A stretch of DNA of 57,846 nucleotides from Acidobacteria bacterium RIFCSPLOWO2_02_FULL_65_29 (lineage in GTDB: Bacteria; Acidobacteriota; Vicinamibacteria; Vicinamibacterales; CAVVIG01). A program made the position numbers and the translations under genes. The notes under the pieces were generated by a model. It saw only the letters and a program-made list of their open reading frames with translations, did no database searches and was not told the origin of the DNA. The DNA is taken from NCBI GenBank assembly GCA_001767435.1, contig MEKT01000033.1:1-57846 (forward strand), in the 5' to 3' direction. Every line of letters starts with the position of its first letter. Positions within the stretch are counted from its first letter, which is position 1. Positions 1 through 6,185 of this stretch are shown here, one piece after another.

Positions 1-1
1 C

Positions 2-283
2 CTCAAGGCCACCGCCGTTCCCAACGCGGGGCGCGAGGTGTTCTACAGCCTGGCGGAGATGAAGAACGCCCAGCAAGAGACCGACCAGGCCAGGCAGTGG
101 TACGAGAAAGCGAGCGCGGCCGACCCCTGGTGGGGCAAGCCGCTCTACAAGCTTGCCCTGCTGGCGCTCGACAAGGGCGACAGGCAGAGCGCCGCGAAGC
201 TGTTCGACCGGGCCATCGCCGTAGATCCTGTTTCGGCGGAGGCGGCGCTGGCGAAAACGGCCCTCGATCATTTGAACAGATAG
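2..283 (+). CDS. TPR-repeat protein, C-terminal fragment
   Basis: Frame 2 is open from the window edge to a TAG at 281-283, so only the last 93 residues of a larger protein are present. The visible part reads as tandem helical repeats of tetratricopeptide type: AxxWYEKAxAxDPxxxxPLYKLALLALxxGD, then AAKLFDRAIAVDP. TPR segments mediate protein-protein contacts. The N-terminal domain that would define the function lies outside the window. The vWA-like gene follows within about 25-40 nt, so the two may be co-transcribed. The TPR assignment is firm; no specific function is claimed. Confidence 0.75.
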   Translation, partial: LKATAVPNAGREVFYSLAEMKNAQQETDQARQWYEKASAADPWWGKPLYKLALLALDKGDRQSAAKLFDRAIAVDPVSAEAALAKTALDHLNR

Positions 284-323
284 TCTGGCCGTTAAGGGAG
301 AATCGGCCCTGCGTGCGGCAGCC

Positions 324-1166
324 TTGGCCATCGCCGTGCTCCTCTGGCAGCAACCGCCCGCCGGCGGCGTGCTGCTCGTGACGGTGTCGGCCGGAGGCCG
401 GGCGATCGTCGACGTCGACCTCGACGACCTCGTGATCGAGCAAGGAGGCGCCGCCGGCGAAGCGCTCGACGTCCACGTCGCCGACTACCCCCTGGCGATC
501 CTGCTCGATGGCAGCCCACCCGCGCCTGGTGAGTACGACACGATTCGTGACGCGGCCGCACGGTTCGTCGCGCGTATTGGTGACCGCGCCGTGGCGGCCG
601 GCACACTCGCCGGATCCTCGGCACTGTTTGCGACCTTCGACGACGAGCGCGGGAACGTCCTGGCGCAAATCCGGGCGGCGCCCGCCACTCCCTCGGGCGC
701 CGATCCGCTCGACGCCATCGCAGGCGCCGTGCGTGCGATCCAGGCCACCGAATCGCCGTTTTCGGCCATCGTGGTCATCTCGGCAAGGGCCATCGACGCG
801 GAATCGATCGGATCGGCCGGCTCGCTGGCGCCGATTGTCGAGAGTCGAATCCCCGTGCATGTGATCGCCCGCCGTGAATCGGCCTCGGCCGGCCCTGGAA
901 ACAACGTCAACAACGTCAACAACGTCAACGACGTCAAGGACGTGCTGCGGGAAGTGGCCACCCTGACGCGCGGACAGTACACGACCATCTATTCGCCGGC
1001 TTCCTACGCCATCGCACTCGACCGGCTGGCCGATCGGCTCGCGACCGAGCTCATGATTCAGTACTTGGCGCCGCCCGACGCGCCCCCTGGCGGCGAGGTG
1101 CGCGCGGGTGTGAAGATTCCGGGGGCCAGGGTGACGGCTCTAGGGGTGTCGGCAGTGTCTCGGTAG
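324..1166 (+). CDS. VWFA-related exported protein with degenerate MIDAS
   Basis: The 280-residue product begins with a hydrophobic signal-like stretch (AIAVLLWQQPPAGG). It then shows the layout of VWFA-related proteins: a short beta segment ending DLVIEQGG, then a Rossmann-like domain (YPLAILLDGSP, IVVISARAID, IPVHVIAR) and a C-terminal sandwich-like segment. The metal-binding DxSxS motif is not intact (LLDGSP), so metal-dependent ligand binding is doubtful. The start is uncertain: TTG 324 is used here, but CTG 309 sits 8 nt after AAGGGAG and would give a better signal peptide. Residues near position 195 (NNVNNVNNVNDVKDV) are encoded by a 9-nt tandem repeat. It relates in kind to the two vWA genes at 14306-16155. 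Confidence 0.6.
   Translation: MAIAVLLWQQPPAGGVLLVTVSAGGRAIVDVDLDDLVIEQGGAAGEALDVHVADYPLAILLDGSPPAPGEYDTIRDAAARFVARIGDRAVAAGTLAGSSALFATFDDERGNVLAQIRAAPATPSGADPLDAIAGAVRAIQATESPFSAIVVISARAIDAESIGSAGSLAPIVESRIPVHVIARRESASAGPGNNVNNVNNVNDVKDVLREVATLTRGQYTTIYSPASYAIALDRLADRLATELMIQYLAPPDAPPGGEVRAGVKIPGARVTALGVSAVSR
899..939 (+). repeat. 9-nt tandem repeat inside coding sequence
   Basis: About four and a half copies of a CAACAACGT-type unit are read in frame as an Asn/Val/Asp-rich stretch of the vWA-like protein. Nine is a multiple of three, so copy-number change would not shift the frame. It belongs with the period 7-9 arrays seen throughout the window. Confidence 0.8.
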
Positions 1167-1175
1167 GTCAGGTGT

Positions 1176-1361
1176 GTGAAGGATCGGCGGCTGCGCGCCC
1201 TGGCGGATGCCGTGGCGGCCTACGAGAAGGAATTCGGCCCGATCACCGCCGAAGAGCTTGCCGTCCAGGAGCGCGCCGATCGCGCCGCTGCGCACGTCGT
1301 TCGAGGCGCCGGACCACGGGCAGCGCGGGCACGCCGGGTGCGCCGGCGCGGCGCGGCATGA
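1176..1361 (+). CDS. Antitoxin of a PIN-domain toxin-antitoxin pair
   Basis: This 61-residue protein starts at GTG 1176 (MKDRRLRALADAVAAYEKE). Its middle, GPITAEELAVQERADR, resembles small VapB-type antitoxins that pair with PIN toxins. The C-terminal part is Arg/Ala-rich, as expected of a flexible toxin-wrapping tail. Its TGA (1359-1361) overlaps the ATG of the downstream toxin in an ATGA junction, a typical translational coupling. It begins only 9 nt after the preceding vWA-like gene and no separate promoter is obvious. Assignment rests mainly on size, the central motif and the partner gene. Confidence 0.65.
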   Translation: MKDRRLRALADAVAAYEKEFGPITAEELAVQERADRAAAHVVRGAGPRAARARRVRRRGAA

Positions 1362-1738
1362 CGCTCGTCCTCGATAGTGGCGCGCTGATCGCGCTCGAAC
1401 GAAACGACCGCGCCATGTGGCGCCGCCTGAAGGCCGCGCATCTGGGCGGCCAGATCCCCGTGAGCCACGGAGGTGTGATCGGTCAAGCGTGGCGCGGCCA
1501 GGGTCCGCGACAGGCGCGCCTCGTGACGGCACTCGCCGCGATCGACGTTCGTCCACTGGACGAGACCCTCGGACGATCGGCGGGTCAGTTGCTCGCGGTC
1601 GCCAGACGGCGCGATGTGATCGACGCCGCCCTTGTGTTGCTCGCACAGGACGGCGATCACATTCTCACGTCCGATCCGGACGACATCGAACCGCTCGCCC
1701 GGGCGTCGGGAGTTCACAGCGAAATCATCCGCACCTGA
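1358..1738 (+). CDS. PIN-domain ribonuclease toxin (VapC-like)
   Basis: The 126-residue protein has a PIN-domain pattern: LVLDSGALIALERND with the first acidic residue at the N-terminus, a central WRG segment, DVIDAALVLLA, and ILTSDPDDIEPLA near the end. PIN toxins are Mg-dependent RNases that cut RNA when the antitoxin is degraded. The central acidic position before WRG is Gln (VIGQAWRG), a variant I recall in one VapC subfamily; whether activity is kept cannot be judged here. It is coupled to the antitoxin by a 4-nt ATGA overlap. The ATP synthase operon ends tail-to-tail with it 93 nt downstream. Confidence 0.75.
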   Translation: MTLVLDSGALIALERNDRAMWRRLKAAHLGGQIPVSHGGVIGQAWRGQGPRQARLVTALAAIDVRPLDETLGRSAGQLLAVARRRDVIDAALVLLAQDGDHILTSDPDDIEPLARASGVHSEIIRT

Positions 1739-1772
1739 TCTCTCGCACCGGAGGGTCGGCGCGTGGAGGCGG

Positions 1773-1826
1773 CCCTACCTGCCCTACCCGCCCTGCCTGC
1801 CGTACCTGGCCTACCAGGCCACCCGG
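1773..1826. repeat. Six tandem 9-nt units between convergent genes
   Basis: The sequence divides exactly into six 9-mers: CCCTACCTG, CCCTACCCG, CCCTGCCTG, CCGTACCTG, GCCTACCAG and GCCACCCGG. They fill most of the gap between the convergent toxin gene and atpF. No hairpin or T-tract is evident, so a terminator role is not supported. Confidence 0.85.
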
Positions 1827-1830
1827 CCGT

Positions 1831-2334
1831 CTAGTGTTTCCTCGTTTCCACCTGTCTGAGCGCTTCGTCGATCAGCTTCTCGTTGTCTTCCTTCGAGAGA
1901 TTGCGCTGGATGATCTTCGACGCGATCGCGACCGACAGATCGATCGCCTCGTGGCGAATCTGCTCGAGCGCCCTCGTCGTCTCCAGCTGAATCTGGCGCT
2001 CGGCGTTCTTGACGATGCCGTCGGATTCGGCCTTCGCCTTCTGACGCATTTCATCCCGAAGCCGGGCGGCATCCGTGCGGCTTTGCGAGATGATGGCTTC
2101 CGCTTCGACGCGCGCCTGCCGGACGATCTGCGCGGATTCCTGCTGCAGGCGCGCCAGCTCCTCGGTGGCGAGCTTGGCGTCGTCGAGCGACTTTCTGATC
2201 GTCGCCTGACGGCTTTCGAGCGCCTTGAGCAGCGGACCCCAGGCGAACTTCGCAAGCGCGGTCAGCAGGACCAGAAACGTCAGGATGGTCCAGATGTACA
2301 GTCCGGGATCGGGCTGGACCAGCGGGTTATCCAT
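1831..2334 (-). CDS. atpF: ATP synthase F0 subunit b
   Basis: The 167-residue protein has one N-terminal membrane helix (LYIWTILTFLVLLTALAKFAW) followed by a long charged coiled coil, the peripheral-stalk b subunit that links F0 subunit a to F1. The start at ATG 2334 is preceded by AAAGGA at a suitable distance; upstream in-frame codons are rejected because they run into a repeat element. It is the last gene of the F0 operon. No delta, alpha, gamma, beta or epsilon gene follows. A 98-nt structured repeat lies 32 nt upstream of the start. Confidence 0.93.
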   Translation of the reverse strand: MDNPLVQPDPGLYIWTILTFLVLLTALAKFAWGPLLKALESRQATIRKSLDDAKLATEELARLQQESAQIVRQARVEAEAIISQSRTDAARLRDEMRQKAKAESDGIVKNAERQIQLETTRALEQIRHEAIDLSVAIASKIIQRNLSKEDNEKLIDEALRQVETRKH

Positions 2335-2366
2335 TGCCGAGCGTCCTTTCACGCGCCCGAGGGCGG

Positions 2367-2464
2367 TAACGAAGCTCCGTCTCAAACCGACGAGAAAAAC
2401 GAAGCCTCTGGGTCGGTGAAGCTTCGTGACCAGTTGCGCGGCCGGCGGAGCGGCCGCGCCTAAG
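2367..2464 (-). repeat. Structured leader repeat, copy 1 (upstream of atpF)
   Basis: This 98-nt element shares with the copy at 2894-2992 an ordered set of blocks. In plus-strand order they are TAACGAAGC, TCAAACCGACGAG, GCTTCGT, AGTTGCGCGGCCG and CGGCCGCGCCTAAG. ACGAAGC pairs with GCTTCGT, and GCGCGGCCG pairs with CGGCCGCGC, giving two hairpins. It ends 32 nt before the atpF start on the transcribed strand. Confidence 0.85.
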
Positions 2465-2468
2465 ACAG

Positions 2469-2525
2469 CTTCTAAGGCTCACCGATAGAGACTTGCTTCA
2501 TGTGTCACGATCATGGCCTTAGAAG
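2469..2525 (-). terminator. 10-bp hairpin in the atpE-atpF gap
   Basis: CTTCTAAGGC (2469-2478) and GCCTTAGAAG (2516-2525) are exact reverse complements around a 37-nt loop, starting just after the atpE stop. No T-run follows. It could be a processing or stability hairpin that sets the atpE:atpF mRNA ratio as readily as a terminator. Confidence 0.45.
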
Positions 2526-2529
2526 ATGT

Positions 2530-2868
2530 CTAGAGAATCAGTACGAGGAACGCAAACACTTCGGCCAGAATCGCGACGCCTTCGAGCAGGAAGAGCGGCA
2601 GGTTGACGGCCCCCGTGATCTGAGCGGCCGCGCTCGGCTGGCGGGCGATGCCCTCGGCAGCCGCGGCGGCCAGCTTGCCGATGCCGAGACCGGCGCCAAT
2701 CACGATCATGCCAAGGCCGAGCGCCACGCTGATCAGGTGCGTGCGACTCGCCGGGGCCGCTCCGGCGGCCGCTTCTTGAGCGAAGGCGGCCGTACCAACA
2801 ACCGACGCAAAGACGACGGCGAGAAACGCGACCACCATCGCTCTGCGGAGAAAGCCTGCTGTCCTCAT
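2530..2868 (-). CDS. atpE: ATP synthase F0 subunit c with N-terminal signal-like extension
   Basis: The 112-residue protein carries the c-ring hairpin. Helix 1 is Gly-rich (GAGLGIGKLAAAAAEGIARQP), the polar loop follows, and helix 2 contains the ion-carrying Glu96 in PLFLLEGVAILAE. About 40 residues precede this, including a hydrophobic stretch ending GTAAFAQE that looks like a cleavable signal peptide, so it is longer than the usual ~75-residue subunit. The Q...ES(T) pattern of Na-binding rings is absent, which favours protons. It is preceded 25 nt upstream by a copy of the structured leader repeat. Translation of this subunit normally exceeds that of a and b. Confidence 0.93.
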   Translation of the reverse strand: MRTAGFLRRAMVVAFLAVVFASVVGTAAFAQEAAAGAAPASRTHLISVALGLGMIVIGAGLGIGKLAAAAAEGIARQPSAAAQITGAVNLPLFLLEGVAILAEVFAFLVLIL

Positions 2869-2893
2869 TCCCGTGTCCTTTCGTATAGTGAGT

Positions 2894-2992
2894 TAACGAA
2901 GCGTCGCGTCAAACCGACGAGTGGAAAACGGAGCGTCGGCCGTGGCGCCGCTTCGTTCATAGTTGCGCGGCCGCGTCGCGGCCGCGCCTAAG
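2894..2992 (-). repeat. Structured leader repeat, copy 2 (upstream of atpE)
   Basis: This 99-nt copy has the same ordered blocks as 2367-2464, including the exact 13-mer TCAAACCGACGAG and both hairpins. It ends 25 nt before the atpE start on the transcribed strand. A short ATG-initiated reading frame (about 31 codons from MNEAAPRP) crosses this copy, but the matching region of copy 1 is shifted by 2 nt. Conservation is therefore of the nucleic acid rather than a peptide. Confidence 0.85.
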
Positions 2993-3051
2993 CCGGGCTT
3001 GCGTCGCCAGAATTCGACACATTTGTACACATTCTGGGCAGGCAAGCACGG

Positions 3052-3987
3052 CTAGTGATGAACGTGAATGGCCATGCCGATGAACACGGCCGTCAGGAGC
3101 GAGAACACGTACGCCTGCACCAGCACCACGATGATCTCGAGGAGCGAGATGCCAAAGGCCATCGGCACCGACAGGACGAACCCGACGCCAATCCCCGCAA
3201 TTGCGGTACCGAACCTTTCGGTGAAGAGAAAGACGAACGAGAGAATCGCCAGGATGGCGATGTGGCCGCCCGTCATGTTGGCCGCAAGCCGCATGGTCAG
3301 GGCGAACGGGCGCACGAACATCCCCATGAGCTCGATCGGAATCAGGATGACGTAAATCGGCGCCGCCAGGCCGTGCGGGACCAGGTTTTCCCAGTGCTTG
3401 ACGAACCCGTGTGCCTTTGTGCCGGCGACGATGATGGCCAGAAAGGTAATCGTGGCAAGCGCCGCCGTCACGTTGAAATTGGCCGTGGCGGTCGAGCCGC
3501 CGTGCATGACCCGCACGATGAACGACTCTTCACCGGCGTGCAGCACCCAGTGGTTCAACACACCGAGGACGTCGAAGATGGGAATCAAGCCGATCGCATT
3601 TGCCGAAACGATGAAGATGAACAGCGTGAGCACGAGCGGCGTCCAGGTGTTCACCCACTTCTTGCCGACGTTGGGCAGCACAATGCTGTCGCGGACGAAT
3701 TCGACGATGGCCTCGAGGGCGTTCATGAAGCCCGAAGGCACGAGGCGATCCTGACGCAGATAGCGACGGATGGCCCACGTCACGAGCACGAACACCGTGC
3801 CGGCGACCAGCCACAGCATGAGCACGTGCTTGGTCACCGAGAAGTCGATGCCGGCGAGGGTCGGAAGGTGAATCAGCGGGTGCTCGCGCGAGCTGTTCGA
3901 CACGTGCTCGAGGATGGTCCGACCCGCATTGAACGTCTCGGCCGCTGCTCCGGCCAGATGCTCCGCGGCGGGTTCCTGAAAGGCCAT
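3052..3987 (-). CDS. atpB: ATP synthase F0 subunit a
   Basis: The 311-residue polytopic membrane protein forms the proton half-channels next to the c-ring. The essential Arg is Arg233 in ALTMRLAANMTGGH, and the C-terminal helix carries the conserved Gln in VLVQAYVFSLL. A long loop with His/Glu-rich segments (near residues 150-170) separates the middle helices, as in other 'long' bacterial a subunits. It starts 9 nt after the AtpI-like gene and belongs to the same transcript. Length and motifs are complete. Confidence 0.95.
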   Translation of the reverse strand: MAFQEPAAEHLAGAAAETFNAGRTILEHVSNSSREHPLIHLPTLAGIDFSVTKHVLMLWLVAGTVFVLVTWAIRRYLRQDRLVPSGFMNALEAIVEFVRDSIVLPNVGKKWVNTWTPLVLTLFIFIVSANAIGLIPIFDVLGVLNHWVLHAGEESFIVRVMHGGSTATANFNVTAALATITFLAIIVAGTKAHGFVKHWENLVPHGLAAPIYVILIPIELMGMFVRPFALTMRLAANMTGGHIAILAILSFVFLFTERFGTAIAGIGVGFVLSVPMAFGISLLEIIVVLVQAYVFSLLTAVFIGMAIHVHH

Positions 3988-3996
3988 CGCTCGTGT

Positions 3997-4374
3997 TTAC
4001 TCAGGGCGAGTACGCGACCCGCCCGCGAAGAGACGCCGCAGATACAGCGCCTCGATCACGTACATCATCACCAAGTACCCGGCGAAGCTCGCGACGAACG
4101 GCACGGGTGTGATCGAGAGCCCCCAGATCATCACCGCGAGGTACACGCCAACGAACACGAGCTTCGCGGCAAAAGCCGCCATCATCACCGAGGTCACTGC
4201 TTCAGGATTCCGCCGGTGCGTCCTGGCCGTCAGGAGCCAGGAGCCAACGGCCACCATGAGCGGCCCGACCATCCCAAACCACATGGCGCGCGCCATGTCC
4301 GCCTCGGCGAACGCCGCCAGCGCCAACCACGACGCCACGCTCGTTCCGGCCATCCACCAGATGGGCGTCAGCAT
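3997..4374 (-). CDS. AtpI-like four-helix membrane protein of the ATP synthase operon
   Basis: The 125-residue protein has four predicted membrane segments: WWMAGTSVASWLALAAF, MWFGMVGPLMVAVGSWLL, SVMMAAFAAKLVFVGVYLAV and FVASFAGYLVMMYVIEALYL. By position (between the AtpZ-like gene and atpB) it fits the AtpI class of accessory factors reported to help c-ring assembly or Mg handling. Sequence resemblance to classical AtpI is weak, so the call rests largely on topology and context. It begins 3 nt after the upstream stop. Confidence 0.6.
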   Translation of the reverse strand: MLTPIWWMAGTSVASWLALAAFAEADMARAMWFGMVGPLMVAVGSWLLTARTHRRNPEAVTSVMMAAFAAKLVFVGVYLAVMIWGLSITPVPFVASFAGYLVMMYVIEALYLRRLFAGGSRTRPE

Positions 4375-4377
4375 CGG

Positions 4378-4644
4378 TCACTCGCGCGGCGGCCCCCCGG
4401 ACCGCCAGACGGTCCTCGCGAGCTCGTAGAAACCCACGACCAGGCCGGCGAGCAGACCCGCGAGCAGAAACCAGTGGGACGTGCCACGCCACCGGTCGAT
4501 CGCATAGCCGATGCCCCCGAGCAGGAGGATGGCGCCGATCAGCGTGTACCCGGCGAGCGCGGCGGGCCCCGCCCGGCGAATGTTCTCCTGAAAGGCGTTC
4601 AGGGAACGCTGCAGGTCGCCCCCGCGGTCCTCGTCCTTGGTCAA
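4378..4644 (-). CDS. AtpZ/AtpI-type small membrane protein (first gene of F0 operon)
   Basis: The 88-residue protein has a charged N-terminus (MTKDEDRGGDLQ after TTG initiation) and two Gly-rich helices: YTLIGAILLLGGIGYAID, then HWFLLAGLLAGLVVGFYEL. The G-rich helix, D, short loop, G-rich helix layout is the signature of putative F0F1-ATPase accessory subunits (AtpZ/AtpQ class). The start is TTG 4644; a TATACT hexamer on the same strand at 4668-4663 predicts a leader of only about 12 nt. The stop lies 3 nt before the AtpI-like start. Confidence 0.7.
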   Translation of the reverse strand: MTKDEDRGGDLQRSLNAFQENIRRAGPAALAGYTLIGAILLLGGIGYAIDRWRGTSHWFLLAGLLAGLVVGFYELARTVWRSGGPPRE

Positions 4645-4662
4645 GCGCGCTCTTGGCCGGGC

Positions 4663-4668
4663 AGTATA
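4663..4668 (-). promoter_or_regulatory. Candidate -10 (TATACT) of the F0 operon
   Basis: TATACT on the minus strand lies 18 nt before the TTG start, between nuoN and the AtpZ-like gene. No good -35 is found at 16-18 nt. The surrounding GGCAGTATA is shared with the pyrK promoter. Confidence 0.45.
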
Positions 4669-4721
4669 GCGTACCTTGTGAAAAACTTCACCAACTGACG
4701 TAATTGGCCCAACGACAGAGC

Positions 4722-6185
4722 TTATGGTGCGGCCGCGCCGCCCAGTCCCAGCGTCTGCGCAGACTTCTCCGCCACCTCGAAGAGCACCCGTGGATAGACG
4801 CCCAGGACGAGCGTCGCCGCCACGGCAACGGCCAGCGTGAGCGCGAGCGCGGGGCTCGCCGTCGGCTCCGAACCGGTTGTCTCCTTCTTCAGATACATGA
4901 AGACCACCAGCCGCAGGTAGTAATACAACGAGACCGCGCTGTTCAGCACGCCCACGACCGCCAGCCCGACGTAGCCGGATTCGATCGCGGCCCGGAACAA
5001 CCAGAACTTGCCCATGAAGCCTGCGGTCGGGGGAATGCCGCCGAGCGACAGCATGAACAACAGCATCGCGAACGCCGCAACGGGATGCCGGACATGCAGC
5101 CCGCTGAAATCCTTGAGCTCGTCGCCGACGACGTCGGCGCGGCGCATCATCACGATCACGGTAAACGCGCCGAGCTGCATGAACGTGTAGATCAACAGAT
5201 AGATGAGCATCGCCGACACGCCCAGGGGCGTCCCCGCCACCACCCCGATGAGCAGATACCCCGCATGCGCGATCGACGAGTACGCGAGCATGCGCTTCAA
5301 GTTCGACTGCGTCAACGCGGCCACGTTGCCGACCGTCATGGTGACGATCGCCAACGCTTCGAACAGTAGTTGCCAGTCGCTCGTCATCGATGGCAGGCCT
5401 TCGACGAAAATCCGCAGGATCATCGCAAACGCCGCCGCCTTCGATCCGACCGAGAGAAATGCCGTAATCGGCGTCGGCGCGCCCTCGTACACGTCGGGCG
5501 CCCACATGTGGAACGGCACCGCAGCGATCTTGAATGCCATACCGGACACGACGAGGATCACGGCCAGCACGAGCAACGGATCGCGGGCCTGCCCCGCAAA
5601 GACCGACGCCATCACGTGGAGATTGGTCGAACCCGATAGGCCGTACAGGAGGGACATGCCGTAGAGCAGGATGCCGAGCGAGAAGGCGCCCAGCAGGAAG
5701 TACTTGACGGCCGCCTCGTTGGACCGCTGGTTCGGCTTGATGAAGCCCGTCAAGATGTAGAACGACACCGCCATCGTCTCGAGACCGATGAAGCTGGTGA
5801 TGAGGTCGATGCCCCCGGCCATGATCATCATGCCGAGCGTGGCGCAGAGCACGAGGAAGAAGTACTCGCCCGGGCTCACCTCTTCGATCTCGAGGTATCG
5901 CACCGACATCAGGACCGTCATGATGGCGGACACGAGAAACACGACCTTGAAGAACAGCGCGAAGCGATCGACCGCAATGAGACCGTTGGCAACCTCGACG
6001 TCGGTGTCGGCGAACGGCAGGAGCGACGCCAGCGTCGCACCCAGAACCGCGACGGTGATCCACGCCAGGGCGCGGCTCCCGCGTGGCAGGAGCACGTCGG
6101 CGACGAGCACCGCGAGCGCACCCGCCGTGAGCACGATCTCCGGCAGGAGGTAGTAGAAATCGATCGCGTTGATGCCGGCTGGCAT
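4722..6185 (-). CDS. nuoN: NADH-quinone oxidoreductase subunit N
   Basis: The 487-residue antiporter-like membrane subunit of complex I belongs to the proton-pumping arm. Family marks include LITSFIGLETMAVSFYIL with the helix-5 Glu, FKIAAVPFHMWAPDVYEGAPTPITAFLS with the conserved Lys and the broken helix, and NLKRMLAYSSIAHAGYLLIG. The start MPAGINAIDFYYLLPEIVL at ATG 6185 overlaps the nuoM TGA by one base (TGATG). In-frame codons further upstream would read through the nuoM repeat tail and are rejected. It is the last nuo gene; the F0 operon follows after about 77 nt. Confidence 0.95.
   Translation of the reverse strand: MPAGINAIDFYYLLPEIVLTAGALAVLVADVLLPRGSRALAWITVAVLGATLASLLPFADTDVEVANGLIAVDRFALFFKVVFLVSAIMTVLMSVRYLEIEEVSPGEYFFLVLCATLGMMIMAGGIDLITSFIGLETMAVSFYILTGFIKPNQRSNEAAVKYFLLGAFSLGILLYGMSLLYGLSGSTNLHVMASVFAGQARDPLLVLAVILVVSGMAFKIAAVPFHMWAPDVYEGAPTPITAFLSVGSKAAAFAMILRIFVEGLPSMTSDWQLLFEALAIVTMTVGNVAALTQSNLKRMLAYSSIAHAGYLLIGVVAGTPLGVSAMLIYLLIYTFMQLGAFTVIVMMRRADVVGDELKDFSGLHVRHPVAAFAMLLFMLSLGGIPPTAGFMGKFWLFRAAIESGYVGLAVVGVLNSAVSLYYYLRLVVFMYLKKETTGSEPTASPALALTLAVAVAATLVLGVYPRVLFEVAEKSAQTLGLGGAAAP

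Noticed and set aside
2530-2868. Sodium-specific ATP synthase ring
   Set aside because: The helix-2 site reads LEGVA, without the Ser/Thr after Glu typical of Na-binding c subunits.
2894-2992. Conserved small protein (starting MNEAAPRP) upstream of atpE
   Set aside because: The corresponding region of the copy upstream of atpF is shifted by 2 nt relative to the shared blocks, so the conserved thing is the DNA/RNA element.
3055-4698. 547-codon open frame opposite atpB and the atp accessory genes
   Set aside because: It is a GC-skew shadow of well-conserved genes on the minus strand and shows no domain of its own.
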